NCBI RefSeq assembly: GCF_042678185.1
Contig: NZ_JBHUDQ010000028.1
Direction: 5' to 3' (one strand)
Length of the DNA stretch: 64,000 nucleotides
Source of the DNA: Ramlibacter ginsenosidimutans
Lineage (GTDB): Bacteria; Pseudomonadota; Gammaproteobacteria; Burkholderiales; Burkholderiaceae_C
Made by a program: the position numbers and the translations under genes. The notes beneath the pieces are model-generated. The model saw only the letters and a list, made by a program, of their open reading frames with translations, had not been told where the DNA came from and searched no databases. Below, piece after piece: positions 48,884 to 57,557 of the stretch (the first letter of the stretch is position 1; each line of letters starts with the position of its first letter).

Positions 48884-51129
48884 TGGCCGACCCTATCCTG
48901 CTGGAAGTCCAGGGCCTCGACGTCTACTACGGCCGCGCCCACGCATTGCAGGGCGTGAGCTTCACGCTGGCCTCCGGCGTGCTGGGGCTCGTCGGCCGCA
49001 ACGGCATGGGCAAGACCACGCTGTGCAACGCGATCACGGGCCTGGTGCCCGCGACCGGCAGCGTGAAGCTGGCGGGCCAGGAGATCCTGGGCATGGCGCC
49101 GCACGCGATCACCCGGCGCGGCATCGCCTACGTGCCGCAGGGCAGGCGCGTGTGGCCATCGCTCAGCGTCGACGAGACGCTGCGCCTGGTGGCGAAACAC
49201 AAGCGCGAGGTGGACCGCGTGTACACGCTGTTCCCGCGCCTGGCCGAGCGCAAGGGCAACGGCGGCGGTCAGCTCTCCGGTGGCGAACAGCAGATGCTGG
49301 CGATCGGCCGCGCGCTGCTGCTGGAGCCCAGGCTGCTGGTGATGGACGAGCCCACCGAAGGGCTCGCGCCGGTGATCGTGGAGCAGGTCGAGCGCGCCTT
49401 GCGCCACCTGGCCGAAGACATGGGCATCGGCATCCTGCTGATCGAGCAGAACCTCGGCGTCGCGATCGCCGTGGCGGACCGCATCGGCGTGATGGTCAAC
49501 GGTCGCATCGCGCAGGAACTCCCGGCGCGCGAACTGGCGGCGGACACGGCGCTGCAGGAGCGGCTGCTGGGCGTGCGCTCGAACGGCGACGAGGAAGAGG
49601 CCGCGCAACCCGAGGCATCGACGGCGCCGGTGCGCGTCTTCACGGTGCGCCGCGCGCATGCGGAAAGCGACGCATCGTCGCTGCCGCCGCCGGTCCGGAC
49701 GGTGCGGGGGATCAATCGGTGGAACGCAGGGACGGACGAGATCACGGACCGCGTGCTGGAGCCGGGCGCGCCCCTCACCGCAACCCTCTCCCCGGAGGGG
49801 AGAGGGAGTGAAGACAAGGACTCGCTGCCGCGATCACGGGAGAGGACCGGGGCGAGGGAAGAAAGCGCGGAGATCTTCACCTTCCCGGTCGCCGCCACCA
49901 CCGCGCGGGCCGCCTACGTCGCCGGCACCTTCGACACCAAGGGCCGCGAACTCAATTACCTCAAGCAATGCCTGGAGCGGCGCGGCCTGCGCGTGGTGAC
50001 GGTGGACCTCTCGACCTCGGGCAAGCCTTCGTCGGCCAGCGTGCACCCGCGCGAAGTCGCGCGCCACCATCCGCAAGGGGAGGCGGCCGTCTTCAGCGGC
50101 GACCGCGGCAACTCGGTGACGGCGATGGCGCTCGCCTTCGAGCGCTTCGTGCTCACGCGCCGCGACCTCAGTGGCCTGATCGGCGCGGGCGGCTCCGGCG
50201 GCACCACGCTCGCCACCCAAGGCATGCGCGCGCTGCCGGTGGGCCTGCCCAAGGTGATGGTCTCCACCATGGCTTCGGGGGACACGCGCGGCTACGTGGG
50301 CCCGAGCGACATCTGCATGATGTACTCGATCACCGACGTGTCGGGCATCAACCGGATCAGCGAGCGCGTGCTGGCCAACGCGGCCCATGCGCTCGCGGGA
50401 ATGATGGCCCATGCGGCCACGCTGCCCGCGAGCACCAGCAAGCCCGCGATCGGCCTCACCATGTTCGGCGTGACCACGCCGTGCGTGCAGGCGGTCACGC
50501 GCATGCTCGCCGACGACCACGACTGCCTCGTGTTCCACGCCACCGGCGTGGGCGGCCAGTCGATGGAGAAGCTGGCCGACTCGGGCCTGCTGCAAGGCGT
50601 GATCGACGTGTCGACCACCGAGGTGGCCGACGAGATCGTCGGCGGCGTGCTGTCGGCCGGGCCGACGCGCATGGACGTCTTCGCGCGCCATGCGCTGCCC
50701 TACGTCGGCTCCTGCGGCGCACTCGACATGGTGAACTGGGGCGCGTGGGACACGGTGCCCGAGCGCTTCCGCTCGCGCCGGCTCTACAAGCACAACGCCA
50801 GCGTGACGCTCATGCGCACCACGGCCGACGAGTGCCGCGCGATCGGCGAGTTCATCGCCCGCAAGCTCAATGCGATGCAGGGGCCGGTGCGCTTCCTCAT
50901 CCCCGAAGGCGGCGTGTCGCAGATCGACCGGCCGGGCCAGCCTTTCCACGACCCGGAAGCCGATCGCGCGCTGTTCACGGCGATCGAAACGAACTTCCGT
51001 GCCGGCCCGGACCGGCAACTCAAGCGCCTGCCGCTCCACATCAACGACGAGGCGTTCGCGCAGGCGCTGGTCGCCGCGTGGCGCGAAGTCGCCGCACCCC
51101 GCCAGCACGCGCGCAGCGCACTCGCCTGA
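48883..51129 (+). CDS. LivF-type ABC ATPase fused to a Tm-1-like (UPF0261) domain
   Basis: A 748-residue fusion. Residues 1-~235 are a complete LivF ATPase: Walker A GRNGMGKTTLCNAI, signature QLSGGEQQMLAIGRALL, Walker B LLVMDEPTEGLAP, H-loop IEQNL. Residues ~236-343 are a low-complexity linker that contains a palindromic repeat (bases ~49771-49858, residues ~297-326). From ~344 a full Tm-1-like domain follows, with AYVAGTFDTKGRELNYL, GAGGSGGTTLATQGMRALPV, and PEGGVSQIDRPGQPFHDPEA. Tm-1-like proteins bind nucleotide; their bacterial role is unknown. The next gene encodes their usual partner. Confidence 0.93.
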   Translation: MADPILLEVQGLDVYYGRAHALQGVSFTLASGVLGLVGRNGMGKTTLCNAITGLVPATGSVKLAGQEILGMAPHAITRRGIAYVPQGRRVWPSLSVDETLRLVAKHKREVDRVYTLFPRLAERKGNGGGQLSGGEQQMLAIGRALLLEPRLLVMDEPTEGLAPVIVEQVERALRHLAEDMGIGILLIEQNLGVAIAVADRIGVMVNGRIAQELPARELAADTALQERLLGVRSNGDEEEAAQPEASTAPVRVFTVRRAHAESDASSLPPPVRTVRGINRWNAGTDEITDRVLEPGAPLTATLSPEGRGSEDKDSLPRSRERTGAREESAEIFTFPVAATTARAAYVAGTFDTKGRELNYLKQCLERRGLRVVTVDLSTSGKPSSASVHPREVARHHPQGEAAVFSGDRGNSVTAMALAFERFVLTRRDLSGLIGAGGSGGTTLATQGMRALPVGLPKVMVSTMASGDTRGYVGPSDICMMYSITDVSGINRISERVLANAAHALAGMMAHAATLPASTSKPAIGLTMFGVTTPCVQAVTRMLADDHDCLVFHATGVGGQSMEKLADSGLLQGVIDVSTTEVADEIVGGVLSAGPTRMDVFARHALPYVGSCGALDMVNWGAWDTVPERFRSRRLYKHNASVTLMRTTADECRAIGEFIARKLNAMQGPVRFLIPEGGVSQIDRPGQPFHDPEADRALFTAIETNFRAGPDRQLKRLPLHINDEAFAQALVAAWREVAAPRQHARSALA
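49771..49858. repeat. CTCTCCCC-type palindromic repeat within the LivF/Tm-1 fusion gene
   Basis: CCCCTCACCGCAACCCTCTC, CCCGGAGGGGAGAGGG and, after 28 bp, GGGAGAGGACCGGGGCGAGG. It is a relative of the repeat at 4855-4892, here read through in frame as part of the protein linker. Confidence 0.75.
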
Positions 51130-51147
51130 ACCGGCAAAGGACACGCC

Positions 51148-51978
51148 ATGGCACGCATCCCGAGAGCGGAAATCCTGGACCACCTGCGCGGCAAGGTGGA
51201 GGCGGGCCGGCCCATCGTCGGCGGCGGGGCCGGCACCGGCCTGTCGGCCAAGTGCGAGGAAGCCGGCGGGCTCGACCTGATCGTGATCTACAACTCGGGG
51301 CGGTATCGCATGGCCGGCCGCGGCTCGCTCGCCGGCGTGCTCGCCTACGGCAACGCCAACGAGATCGTCTGCGAGATGGCGCGCGAGGTGCTGCCCGTGG
51401 TCCGCCGCACGCCGGTCCTCGCCGGCGTGAACGGCACCGACCCGTTCATGATCACGGACGAATTCCTGCAGCGCCTGGTCACGCTCGGCTTCTCCGGCGT
51501 GCAGAACTTCCCGACGGTGGGCCTCATCGACGGCACGTTCCGCGCCAACCTGGAGGAGACCGGCATGGGCTACGACCTGGAGGTCGAGATGATTGCCCGG
51601 GCCCATGCGCTGGACCTGCTGACGACGCCCTATGTCTTCAGCGAGGACGACGCCCGCGCCATGGCGAAGGCCGGGGCGGACATCGTCGTCTGCCACCTGG
51701 GCCTCACCACCGGCGGCAGCATAGGCGCCGGCACGGCGCGCACGCTGGCCGACTGCGTGGAACCGATCAATGCGTGGGCTGCCGCCGCGCGCGCCGTCAA
51801 GCACGACGTGCTGGTGCTGTGCCACGGCGGCCCCATCGCCGAACCCGAGGACGCGCAGTGGATCCTGTCGCAGTGCCCCGGCTGCCACGGCTTCTATGGC
51901 GCGAGCTCCATGGAGCGCCTGCCCACCGAGGTGGCGCTCACGGAAACCGCGCGCCGCTTCGTCCAGATCACCCGATAA
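51148..51978 (+). CDS. PEP-hydrolase family TIM-barrel protein
   Basis: A 276-residue protein of the phosphoenolpyruvate-hydrolase-like family. Motifs are PIVGGGAGTGLSAKCEEAGG, LIVIYNSGRYRMAGRGSLAG and LCHGGPIAEPEDAQWIL. Family members commonly neighbour or are fused to Tm-1-like domains, as here. The enzymatic reaction in this family is not well established. The context suggests a reaction in the pathway of this operon, possibly cooperating with the Tm-1-like domain. Confidence 0.88.
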   Translation: MARIPRAEILDHLRGKVEAGRPIVGGGAGTGLSAKCEEAGGLDLIVIYNSGRYRMAGRGSLAGVLAYGNANEIVCEMAREVLPVVRRTPVLAGVNGTDPFMITDEFLQRLVTLGFSGVQNFPTVGLIDGTFRANLEETGMGYDLEVEMIARAHALDLLTTPYVFSEDDARAMAKAGADIVVCHLGLTTGGSIGAGTARTLADCVEPINAWAAAARAVKHDVLVLCHGGPIAEPEDAQWILSQCPGCHGFYGASSMERLPTEVALTETARRFVQITR

Positions 51979-51993
51979 GACAAGGAGACCACC

Positions 51994-53727
51994 ATGACCG
52001 GCGCCCAATTCGGCACCTTCCTCCTCGGCCTCGTCGTGGCCGCGATCGTCGTGGCCATAGGCGTGTGGCTGCTGCACTGGCTGTACTTGCGCAGCAGCAA
52101 GGAGCGCGCCTTCGTGCGCACGGGCCTGGGCGGCCAGCGCGTCGTCCTCGACGGCGGCGCCTTCGTGCTGCCCATCGTGCACGAGGTGATCCCCGTCAAC
52201 ATGAACACGCTGCGGCTGGAAGTCGCGCGCGGGCGCGACAAGGCGCTGATCACCAAGGACCGCATGCGGGTGGACGTGGTGGCGGAGTTCTACGTGCGCG
52301 TCGCGGCGGAGCCGCAGGCGGTCGCCGCCGCGGCGCAGACGCTCGGCCTGCGCACCCTCGCGCCCGAGCAGCTCAAGGAACTCGTGGAGGGCAAGTTCAT
52401 CGACGCGCTGCGCACCGCGGCGGCGGACATGACGATGGAGGAACTGCACGAGAAGCGCGGCGCGTACGTCAAGCGCGTCCGCGAATCGGTCGCGGAGGAC
52501 CTGACCAAGAACGGCCTGGAGCTGGAGTCGGCGTCGCTCACGCAACTGGACCAGACCGCGATGGAGTACTTCAACCCGAGCAACGCGTTCGACGCGGAAG
52601 GCCTCACGCGCCTTACCGAGCAGATCGAGCGGCGCAAGAAGCAGCGCAACGACGTCGAGCAGGACACGCTGGTGGCGATCCGCAACAAGAACCTCGAAGC
52701 CGAGAAGCTGTCGCTGGAGATCGATCGCGAAAGCGAATACGCGCGCCTGTCGCAGCAGCGCGAGGTGGAAGTCGCCCGCGCCCGCCAGCGCGCCGACCTG
52801 GCCACCGAGCGCGCCGGCCGCGAGCAGGACGCCGAGACCGTGCAGATCGCGGCCAAGCAGGCGATCGAGGCCGCGCGCATCCGCAGCGAACAGTCGCTGG
52901 AGGAGGAGCGCATCGCCAAGGAGAAGACGCTGCAGGCGGCCGAGATCCTGCGCCGCCAGGCGCTCGACCTGGCCGAGCAGCAGCGCGCGATCGCCGTCGC
53001 GCGCGAGAGCAAGAACCAGAGCGAAGCGCAGGCCGCGGCCGATGTCGCACGCGCTGCCGCCGTCGCTGCGGAAGAACGGGTGTTCACGGCACGCGAAGTG
53101 GAGATGGCCGAGCGCCGCAAGGCGATCGAGCTGATCGCGGCGGCGCAGGCGGCCGAACGCGAAGCGCTCCAGATCACGAGCGCGGCTGAAGCCCAGAAGA
53201 TCGCGAGCGCCGACCAGGGCGCGGCGGTCCGCATGCAGGCCGAGGCGGATGCCGATGCCGAGAAGATCCGCGCGCTCGCCATCCGCGTGCGCAGCGAGGC
53301 GGAAGCCGAGGGCCTGCGCCTGATGAACGAAGCGCAGAACGTGCTGTCGCCGGAAGCGCGCGCCTCCGCGCTGCGCCTGCGCGTGGTGGACAAGGCCGAA
53401 GGCATCATCCGCGAATCGGTCAAGCCCATGGAGCGCATCGAAGGCATCAAGATCCTGCAGGTCGACGGCTTGCTCGGAGGCGGTGGCGGCATCGCGCCGA
53501 TCGCCACGCAGCCGACCAACTTCAGCGATGGCGTGGTGAACTCCGCGCTGCGCTTCCGCGCCCAGGCGCCCATCGTCGACCAGCTGCTCAAGGAGATCGG
53601 CCTCCAGGGCGGCGACATCAACGGGCTGGTGAACGGCGCCATCGGCGCTTCGAATGCCGCAGGCGCGCTGCCGCCCGCCGCCGCGATCCCGCCGATCCCC
53701 GTGCAGGACGCCGGCAAGAAGGCCTGA
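51994..53727 (+). CDS. Flotillin/SPFH-domain membrane protein
   Basis: A 577-residue flotillin (YqiK-like). One N-terminal membrane helix (LGLVVAAIVVAIGVWLL) is followed by the SPFH/PHB domain (~30-200; FVRTGLGGQRVVLDGGAFVL). A long Glu/Ala/Arg-rich coiled coil (~205-480) contains many AEAxK/AR repeats, for example AADVARAAAVAAEERVFTAR. A Gly/Pro-rich tail ends it. Flotillins scaffold membrane microdomains. A flotillin inside a transport and catabolism operon is unusual; it may organise the transporter or the membrane during exposure to a hydrophobic substrate. Confidence 0.92.
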   Translation: MTGAQFGTFLLGLVVAAIVVAIGVWLLHWLYLRSSKERAFVRTGLGGQRVVLDGGAFVLPIVHEVIPVNMNTLRLEVARGRDKALITKDRMRVDVVAEFYVRVAAEPQAVAAAAQTLGLRTLAPEQLKELVEGKFIDALRTAAADMTMEELHEKRGAYVKRVRESVAEDLTKNGLELESASLTQLDQTAMEYFNPSNAFDAEGLTRLTEQIERRKKQRNDVEQDTLVAIRNKNLEAEKLSLEIDRESEYARLSQQREVEVARARQRADLATERAGREQDAETVQIAAKQAIEAARIRSEQSLEEERIAKEKTLQAAEILRRQALDLAEQQRAIAVARESKNQSEAQAAADVARAAAVAAEERVFTAREVEMAERRKAIELIAAAQAAEREALQITSAAEAQKIASADQGAAVRMQAEADADAEKIRALAIRVRSEAEAEGLRLMNEAQNVLSPEARASALRLRVVDKAEGIIRESVKPMERIEGIKILQVDGLLGGGGGIAPIATQPTNFSDGVVNSALRFRAQAPIVDQLLKEIGLQGGDINGLVNGAIGASNAAGALPPAAAIPPIPVQDAGKKA

Positions 53728-53731
53728 GCCC

Positions 53732-54175
53732 ATGGTGCAGGTCTACGTCTCCACGGTGATCGACGCGGACGCGGATGCCGTGTGGCGGCGCATCCGCGAT
53801 TTCAACGGCATGCCGCAGTGGCACCCCGGCATCGCCGACAGCCGCATCGAGAACGGCGAGCCCCCGGACAAGGTGGGCTGCGTGCGCGACTTCCACACGC
53901 GCGACGGCGGCCGCATCCGCGAGCGGCTGCTGGCTCTCTCGGACTACGACTACAGCTGCAGCTACGCGATCCTGGAAAGCCCGATGGGCGTGGAGAACTA
54001 CACCGCCACGCTCAAGCTCACGCCGGTCACCGACGGCGCGCGCACCTTCGCGGAATGGAGCGCGGAGTTCGACTGCGAACCGCGGCGCGAGCAGGAGCTG
54101 TCCGACCTGATCGGCGGCGGCGTGTTCCAAGGCGGCTTCGACGCGCTCAAGCGCCACTTCGGCACGCGCCGCTAA
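53732..54175 (+). CDS. SRPBCC (START/polyketide-cyclase-like) family protein
   Basis: A 147-residue SRPBCC-fold protein of the PYR/polyketide-cyclase-like type: VSTVIDADADAVWRRIRDFN, MPQWHPGIADSRIE, then VGCVRDFHTRDGGRIRERLL. The fold makes a hydrophobic pocket for ligands such as lipids or aromatics. The ATG lies 4 bp after the flotillin stop. The following gene begins with a homologous domain, so the two arose by tandem duplication. Confidence 0.87.
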   Translation: MVQVYVSTVIDADADAVWRRIRDFNGMPQWHPGIADSRIENGEPPDKVGCVRDFHTRDGGRIRERLLALSDYDYSCSYAILESPMGVENYTATLKLTPVTDGARTFAEWSAEFDCEPRREQELSDLIGGGVFQGGFDALKRHFGTRR

Positions 54176-54179
54176 AGCC

Positions 54180-55628
54180 ATGCTGCAGAAGGTCGTGCGC
54201 TCCGCCGTCATCGACGCGCCGATCGCGCGCGTGTGGGAGGTGCTGCGCGACTTCAACAGCCATGACCAGTGGCACGACGTCGTGGAGAAAAGCCGCATCG
54301 AGCACGGCGAGCCCTCGTCGCGCGTGGGCTGCGTGCGCAGCTTCACGCTCAAGGACGGCAACCGCATCCGCGAGCAGCTGATCGGCCTCTCGGACAAGGA
54401 CTGGCAGTCGACGTATTGCATCCTCGACGCCACGGTGCCGCTGAATCGTTACGTCGCGACGGTGACGCTCAAGCCGGTCACCGATGGCGATCGCACCTTC
54501 TGGCACTGGGAGTCGCGCTTCGACGCGCCGCCTGGCCGGGAAGCGGAGCTGCGTCAGATGGTGGCCGAGGGGGTGTACGAGGCGGGGTTCGCGAACCTGC
54601 GGCGTTATCTCGCGGGTGGTGCGCACGCGGAGCGTGCACACCCTGCGAGCGGCACGGCGGCCAGGGAGGTGCGCCTCTCGCGCTACGGCGGGCCCGAGGA
54701 ACTGGAAGCGGTGAGCGCGAACGCGCCGCAGCCCGGTCCCGGTGAAGTGCGCATCCAGCAGTCCGCGGTGGGCGTGAACTTCCTGGACATTTATCTGCGC
54801 CGCGGCTGGATCCCTGCGATGTTGCCGCTGCCCGGTGTGCTGGGCATGGAAGCCGCAGGCACGGTGATCGACATCGGTACGGGCGTCACGGGGTTGTTGC
54901 CCGGTGACCGCGTGGCCTACCTGTGCCCGCAGCCGGGCTCTTACTGCAGCGTGCGCACCCTGGCTGCGCGCCATGTCGTGCGCCTGCCCGCGGACGTCGA
55001 CGAGGAAACGGCGGCGGCCCTGCTGCTCAAGGGGGTAACCGCGGACTACCTGCTGCGGGATCTCGCGCGCGTGCGTCCCGGCACCCGCCTGCTCGTGCAC
55101 GCGGCGGCGGGCGGCGTGGGCTCGCTGCTGTGCCCGTGGGCGCGCCGCCTGCATGCCACCGTGATCGGCACCGTGTCCTCGGAGGCGAAGGCGCGCATCG
55201 CGCGCGAGCAAGGCTGCGAGCACGTGATCGTCGCGCCGGACCATCGCTTTGCCGAAACCGTGCAGTCGCTGTGCGGCGGCGTCGACGTGATCGTCGACGG
55301 ACTCGGTGCCGCCGCGGTGGACGGGAACTTCGGCGCGGCGGCCAAGCGCTGCCACTGGATCAGCCTGGGACAGGCCACCGGCCCCTTGCCGCCGCTGGAC
55401 CCCGATCGCCTGCTGCACAAGTCCATGAGCTTCTCGCGGCCGGTGGTGTTCGACTATGTCGCCACGCCGCGCGAACTGCAGGAGCGCGCGCAGCGCGTCT
55501 GGCAGGCACTCGCCGCCGGCGTGCTGCCGCCGCCGCGCATCGAACGTTTCGCGCTCGCAGCGGCCGGCGCTGCGCACCAGCGACTGGAATCGCGCGCCAG
55601 CACCGGCTCGCTGGTGCTGCTGCCCTGA
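54180..55628 (+). CDS. SRPBCC domain fused to a quinone-oxidoreductase-like MDR domain
   Basis: A 482-residue fusion. Residues 1-~145 are a SRPBCC domain close to the preceding protein (VGCVRSFTLKDGNRIREQLI). Residues ~165-482 are a zinc-less medium-chain dehydrogenase of the quinone oxidoreductase type: VRLSRYGGPEELEAVSANAP, GVNFLDIYLRRGWIPA, the NADPH motif LLVHAAAGGVGSLLCPWARR, and DVIVDGLGAAAVDGN. It should reduce a quinone or enone with NADPH; the attached pocket domain may hold or deliver its substrate. This domain pairing is not one I know. Confidence 0.9.
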   Translation: MLQKVVRSAVIDAPIARVWEVLRDFNSHDQWHDVVEKSRIEHGEPSSRVGCVRSFTLKDGNRIREQLIGLSDKDWQSTYCILDATVPLNRYVATVTLKPVTDGDRTFWHWESRFDAPPGREAELRQMVAEGVYEAGFANLRRYLAGGAHAERAHPASGTAAREVRLSRYGGPEELEAVSANAPQPGPGEVRIQQSAVGVNFLDIYLRRGWIPAMLPLPGVLGMEAAGTVIDIGTGVTGLLPGDRVAYLCPQPGSYCSVRTLAARHVVRLPADVDEETAAALLLKGVTADYLLRDLARVRPGTRLLVHAAAGGVGSLLCPWARRLHATVIGTVSSEAKARIAREQGCEHVIVAPDHRFAETVQSLCGGVDVIVDGLGAAAVDGNFGAAAKRCHWISLGQATGPLPPLDPDRLLHKSMSFSRPVVFDYVATPRELQERAQRVWQALAAGVLPPPRIERFALAAAGAAHQRLESRASTGSLVLLP

Positions 55629-55642
55629 ACGAGGAGGACCGC

Positions 55643-56017
55643 ATGATCCAAGGCTTGAACCACTTCACCGTGATCGCGGAGGACTACGAAAAGACGCTCG
55701 CGTTCTACACGCGCCTGGTAGGCCTGCAGAACGGCCCGCGGCCCGACCTCGGCTTTCCGGGAGCATGGCTGTATGCGGACGGGCGCGCCGTCGTCCATGT
55801 GTACGCGGACCGGCCCGTTCCTGCGCAGCGTGCCGGCGTCATCGACCACATCGCCTTCTCCGCGCGCGGCCTGAAGCAGGTCAAGGAGCGCTTCGACGCC
55901 GAAGGCACACCGTACGAGCTGCGGCGGCAGCGCGGAGCCGGCACCTGGCAACTCTTTTGCAACGACCCCAACGGTGCGCGGGTGGAACTCGATTTCGACG
56001 CTGCCGAAACGCCGTGA
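55643..56017 (+). CDS. VOC family protein
   Basis: A 124-residue vicinal-oxygen-chelate protein. Features are MIQGLNHFTVIAEDYEKTLA, FYTRLVGLQNGPRPDLG, HVYADRP, IDHIAFSARGLKQVKERFDA and the terminal NDPNGARVELDFD. His in the first strand, His in the third and Glu near the end match usual metal ligands. It is the last gene of the 41-56 kb operon, preceded by GAGGAGG. The reaction is unknown; a lyase or isomerase acting on a hydrolase product is plausible. Confidence 0.87.
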   Translation: MIQGLNHFTVIAEDYEKTLAFYTRLVGLQNGPRPDLGFPGAWLYADGRAVVHVYADRPVPAQRAGVIDHIAFSARGLKQVKERFDAEGTPYELRRQRGAGTWQLFCNDPNGARVELDFDAAETP

Positions 56018-56151
56018 GCCAAGTCCGCCGGGCGGCGCGTGCACGCCGCGCGTCGGCCTGCGCGTCACACGACCGCACGGAGCGGTATCTCGTGTAATCG
56101 GACGCTAACGCCGCTTGTGCAGCACCGCGTGGCGCGCTTACCGTTCGCGCC

Positions 56152-56643
56152 ATGAACGCAGTCCTGTCGCCTCCGATTCGCTTCGACGTGCAAGGCCTCA
56201 TCCACGCGGCGGCCCACAACCAGACGCTCGACGCCTTCCATCCCAGCCTCACGAGCCGGCAGTGGGAGTTGCTCGGCACCTACCTGCAGCCTTCCGCGGT
56301 GCGGCAAGGCCAGGTGGTGATCGAACAGCATGCGAGCGATCGCACCGTGTACTTCGTGGAAACCGGGCAGCTGACGGTCCACCGCGAGGACGACAAGGGC
56401 CGGCTGCGGCTCGCGGTGGTGGAGGCGGGATCGGCCGTCGGCGAAGGCGGCTTCTTCACGCGCCAGCCGCGCAATGCGACCGTGCAGGCGGCGAGCGCGT
56501 GCAAGCTGTGGTCGCTCAGCCCGACGCGTTTCGCCGAGCTCACGAACCGGCAGCCGCAACTCGCGCTGGAAGTCGCGATGGCGCTCGGCTCGCTCGTGGC
56601 GCGCCGGCTCACCAACCGGCCCAAGCGCGCGGCGGTCACATGA
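56152..56643 (+). CDS. Cyclic-nucleotide-binding domain protein
   Basis: A 163-residue protein consisting of one CNB domain without HTH or enzyme domain. It has VRQGQVVIEQHASDRTVYFV, the turn GQLTVHRED, and the phosphate-binding-cassette region VGEGGFFTRQPRNATVQAAS. The consensus GExxL...RxA is partly altered (GEGGF...RNA), so ligand binding is uncertain. It probably acts as a small regulatory subunit; its partner is not evident. Confidence 0.8.
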   Translation: MNAVLSPPIRFDVQGLIHAAAHNQTLDAFHPSLTSRQWELLGTYLQPSAVRQGQVVIEQHASDRTVYFVETGQLTVHREDDKGRLRLAVVEAGSAVGEGGFFTRQPRNATVQAASACKLWSLSPTRFAELTNRQPQLALEVAMALGSLVARRLTNRPKRAAVT

Positions 56644-56772
56644 CAACGCGCGCGTGCCGCTCGTCTTGCGTCCTTCTCCGCCTGTCCGTCCGGCCGGAGT
56701 GCTTACAGGGGCGTAACAACTGCATGGCGACACTGGCTGCAACGCCAGCAGTCGCCTGAAAGGCCGAGGAAG

Positions 56773-57549
56773 ATGTTCAACTGGTTTTCCGGAAAGAAGG
56801 CCAAGGATGCGCAGCACAGCGCGCTGCCGAGCTCCGGCATGTCGCGGCTCGAATCCACCAAGCCCTACCACCAGACCCGCCACGGCAGCGGCGGCCGTGC
56901 GCAGCCCGCCAACCGCAAGCAGGAGCGCCTGGAGCGGCGCGAGCTGCTGTACGCCGTCGTGCGCGAATCGATGGTGCGCGCAGGCGTGCTGTCCTCCAGC
57001 TACAAGTTCAAGGTGCTGTCCCTCGACCAGCGCGGCCGCCAGTTCATGGTGATGGTCGATCTCTCGCAGGGCTCCGCGAGTGACACGCGCCGCCTCGCCG
57101 AGATCGAAGCGATGGTCGCGCAATCCGCCAAGAGCCGCTATGACATCCTGGTGTCGGCCGTGTACTGGCGCGCCAACGACCACGTCGCCAGCGGCGATCC
57201 CGAGCGCTTCGCCGCACCCAGGGTGCCGGGGCAGCCCGGGTCGCCGGATGCGATGCACTCGGGCCCGGTGCCGCTCGACCCCGGCACGCGTCCGGCCCAA
57301 CTCGAGGCCGCGTCACCCGAGCGGCCGCGCCCGCGGGTGGACCCGCTGCAGGCCGAGGAGGTCACGGCCTTTCGCAAGGCGCTCGCCGCGGGCGTGCGCG
57401 GCGAGCAGGCGCTGGCCAGCGCGAACCGCGGCGCGCAGCCGCAACGCTACACGCTGCTCACGGGTTTCGAGGACACGGAGATGGCATCGGGCGTCGCCGA
57501 CGACGTCGGCGAACACCTGAGCGGCACGCAGTACGGCGCGCTGCGCTGA
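56773..57549 (+). CDS. Cytoplasmic protein of unknown function
   Basis: A 258-residue protein. Residues ~50-145 look folded (RRELLYAVVRESMVRAGVLS, FKVLSLDQRGRQFMVMVDLS), a DNA-segregation or RNA-binding-like alpha/beta segment. The flanks are Pro/Arg/Ala-rich and probably disordered. The start MFNWFSGKKAKDAQ is preceded by GGCCGAGGAAG. No family is recognised, though similar proteins occur in Comamonadaceae. A palindromic repeat follows the stop. Confidence 0.65.
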   Translation: MFNWFSGKKAKDAQHSALPSSGMSRLESTKPYHQTRHGSGGRAQPANRKQERLERRELLYAVVRESMVRAGVLSSSYKFKVLSLDQRGRQFMVMVDLSQGSASDTRRLAEIEAMVAQSAKSRYDILVSAVYWRANDHVASGDPERFAAPRVPGQPGSPDAMHSGPVPLDPGTRPAQLEAASPERPRPRVDPLQAEEVTAFRKALAAGVRGEQALASANRGAQPQRYTLLTGFEDTEMASGVADDVGEHLSGTQYGALR

Positions 57550-57557
57550 CGCAGACG

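Noticed and set aside
49834..53733. A 1299-codon open frame on the minus strand
   Set aside because: It is antisense to the Tm-1-like, PEP-hydrolase and flotillin genes and contains only biased composition with no domain.
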